Positions 63,101-64,000 of a stretch of 64,000 bases of DNA are shown one piece after another. Source of the DNA: Strigamia acuminata (Eukaryota; Arthropoda; Chilopoda; Geophilomorpha; Linotaeniidae); NCBI GenBank assembly GCA_949358305.1, contig OX442314.1, positions 12,517,060 to 12,581,059 on the forward strand, read 5' to 3'. Every line of letters begins with the position of its first letter. Positions within the stretch are counted from its first letter, which is position 1. A model generated the notes under the pieces. It did not search any database and was not told where the DNA came from. It saw only the letters and a program-made list of their open reading frames with translations. The translations under genes and the position numbers were made by a program.

Positions 63101-64000
63101 AAATTTTGGAGGCAAAGCTTTTGTTTCTACTTTTCTTGTGAAAAATTAGAATGTTTACATGGCGATAAGATAACTCAAGAAAGATAAGTTAATTTTTCAG
63201 TGTTTGGCTGTTTCCCTTCGTGCTCGACATTTCCATTCGGGGTTAGGACTTAGGGTTGACAGACGGAGAGGGGAAAATTATTCGTTTGCAATGCTAACAC
63301 AGAACTCTTTCAACTCGACGTCGCGCGTCTAGGCGCCACCAACTGCTTGGGCATTCGACTCGAAGATGACCCGTGACGTCTGCGTCTATCCATCAAAGTA
63401 AGCCTTGTCCAGGTAGCTCGAGGTAGCTAGACGCCAGCTAATCTCGTGATAGATGGAGCAATTACACGGTGGTTTTGAGGGGTGACATGTTGAGGGCGCG
63501 TCAACTGTCTAACCTTTGGCTTGTCTTCAAGCAAGGTAAAATGAAAATGTCAAGAACGTAAAAAGAAAGAAAAAAGAAAAGTTCTTTAATTCTGGGTGCA
63601 GCAAACTTAACCTGTGGGAACTGCTGTGCTTTATAAGATTTTACTTGTGGCTAATTTTCTCGTCGGGTGTAAAAGGTTATTGACAAGTGCACACTGTTGG
63701 TTTGTTCCAACAGCAATTCTAAGCAGAAAAGGTTAAATGAAAGGGTTAAGTTGTGGCGATGACGTACATACTTGGCCAAACTAGTCAAACTTCCTATGTT
63801 GAGATAAGTTTAACAGGAGAAAACAGTGAACTGTGTAACTGAGATAAAGTAAAATGAAGGCGGTGAATGCTGTTGCAGGTTTTCATCTATTGGCAAAATT
63901 TATTTATTTGGGATAAACAGCATAATTGTCTCAAAGTTATGAGCGCACATTGTTGTTGACCCCTTGCGTCCCTTTTGCTTTTAAATTTGAGTTTGTTTAC
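60109..64000. other. Non-coding stretch to the window end
   Basis: No protein-coding gene, RNA gene or transposon end was identified. The part around 63290-63490 is richer in GC (GACGTCGCGCGTCTAGGCGC, repeated GGTAGCT) than its surroundings and might be a regulatory region or exon of a gene beyond the window, but nothing supports this further. Confidence 0.45.

Overview
This is animal nuclear DNA, AT-rich and intron-bearing. It is most likely from an arthropod, perhaps a crustacean or another pancrustacean. The grounds are a recognisable TRIM9-type E3 ligase gene with short introns (48-170 nt) beside a 9.7 kb one, TATA plus TCAGT core promoters, Gypsy LTR retrotransposons and many small DNA-transposon derivatives. 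The species cannot be fixed from sequence alone.

Host genes occupy about 18.7-32.6 kb. TRIM9 (+ strand) starts at 18697. Exon 1 carries the split RING and both B-boxes, and exons 2-5 (29130-29922, including a 27-nt microexon) carry the coiled-coil and COS region; all five are intact and in phase. The FN3 and SPRY exons that should follow (31306 to about 32560) are recognisable but broken by frameshifts, stops and deletions. Inside the 9.7 kb first intron sits a head-to-head pair: a leucine-rich-repeat protein on the minus strand (24296-25597) and a BTB-domain protein on the plus strand (25990-27108) that unexpectedly begins with a signal peptide and carries seven N-glycosylation sequons. TRIM9 is an E3 ligase, and the LRR and BTB proteins look like ligase substrate receptors.

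The rest is mobile DNA and unassigned AT-rich sequence. From 37.4 to 42.2 kb lies a minus-strand Gypsy element (mag/K02A2.6-like) with two identical 172-bp LTRs and one frameshift in integrase. From 42.3 to 54.8 kb lies a nest: a MITE with TTA target duplication contains a palindromic TA-flanked MITE, which is split by an 11.15 kb Gypsy element (569-bp LTRs, 2 differences, TAAT duplication), which itself carries a TTAA-flanked piggyBac-type MITE. A separate hAT MITE with an 8-bp duplication sits in the outermost element. The large Gypsy has a 3.8 kb leader with a degenerate ~180-bp hairpin-bearing tandem array, a second promoter just before gag, and a gag/next-ORF junction overlapping as TAATG.

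Elsewhere there is a 1.28 kb hAT element (16858-18137) with a perfect 8-bp duplication, two 5'-truncated LINE fragments of one family (1-476 and 27231-27648), several MITE families with long inverted repeats, and dispersed repeats I could pair within the window but not name. The outer regions 1.2-16 kb and 54.8-64 kb hold no protein-coding gene I can defend. No CRISPR array, rRNA or convincing tRNA gene was seen.
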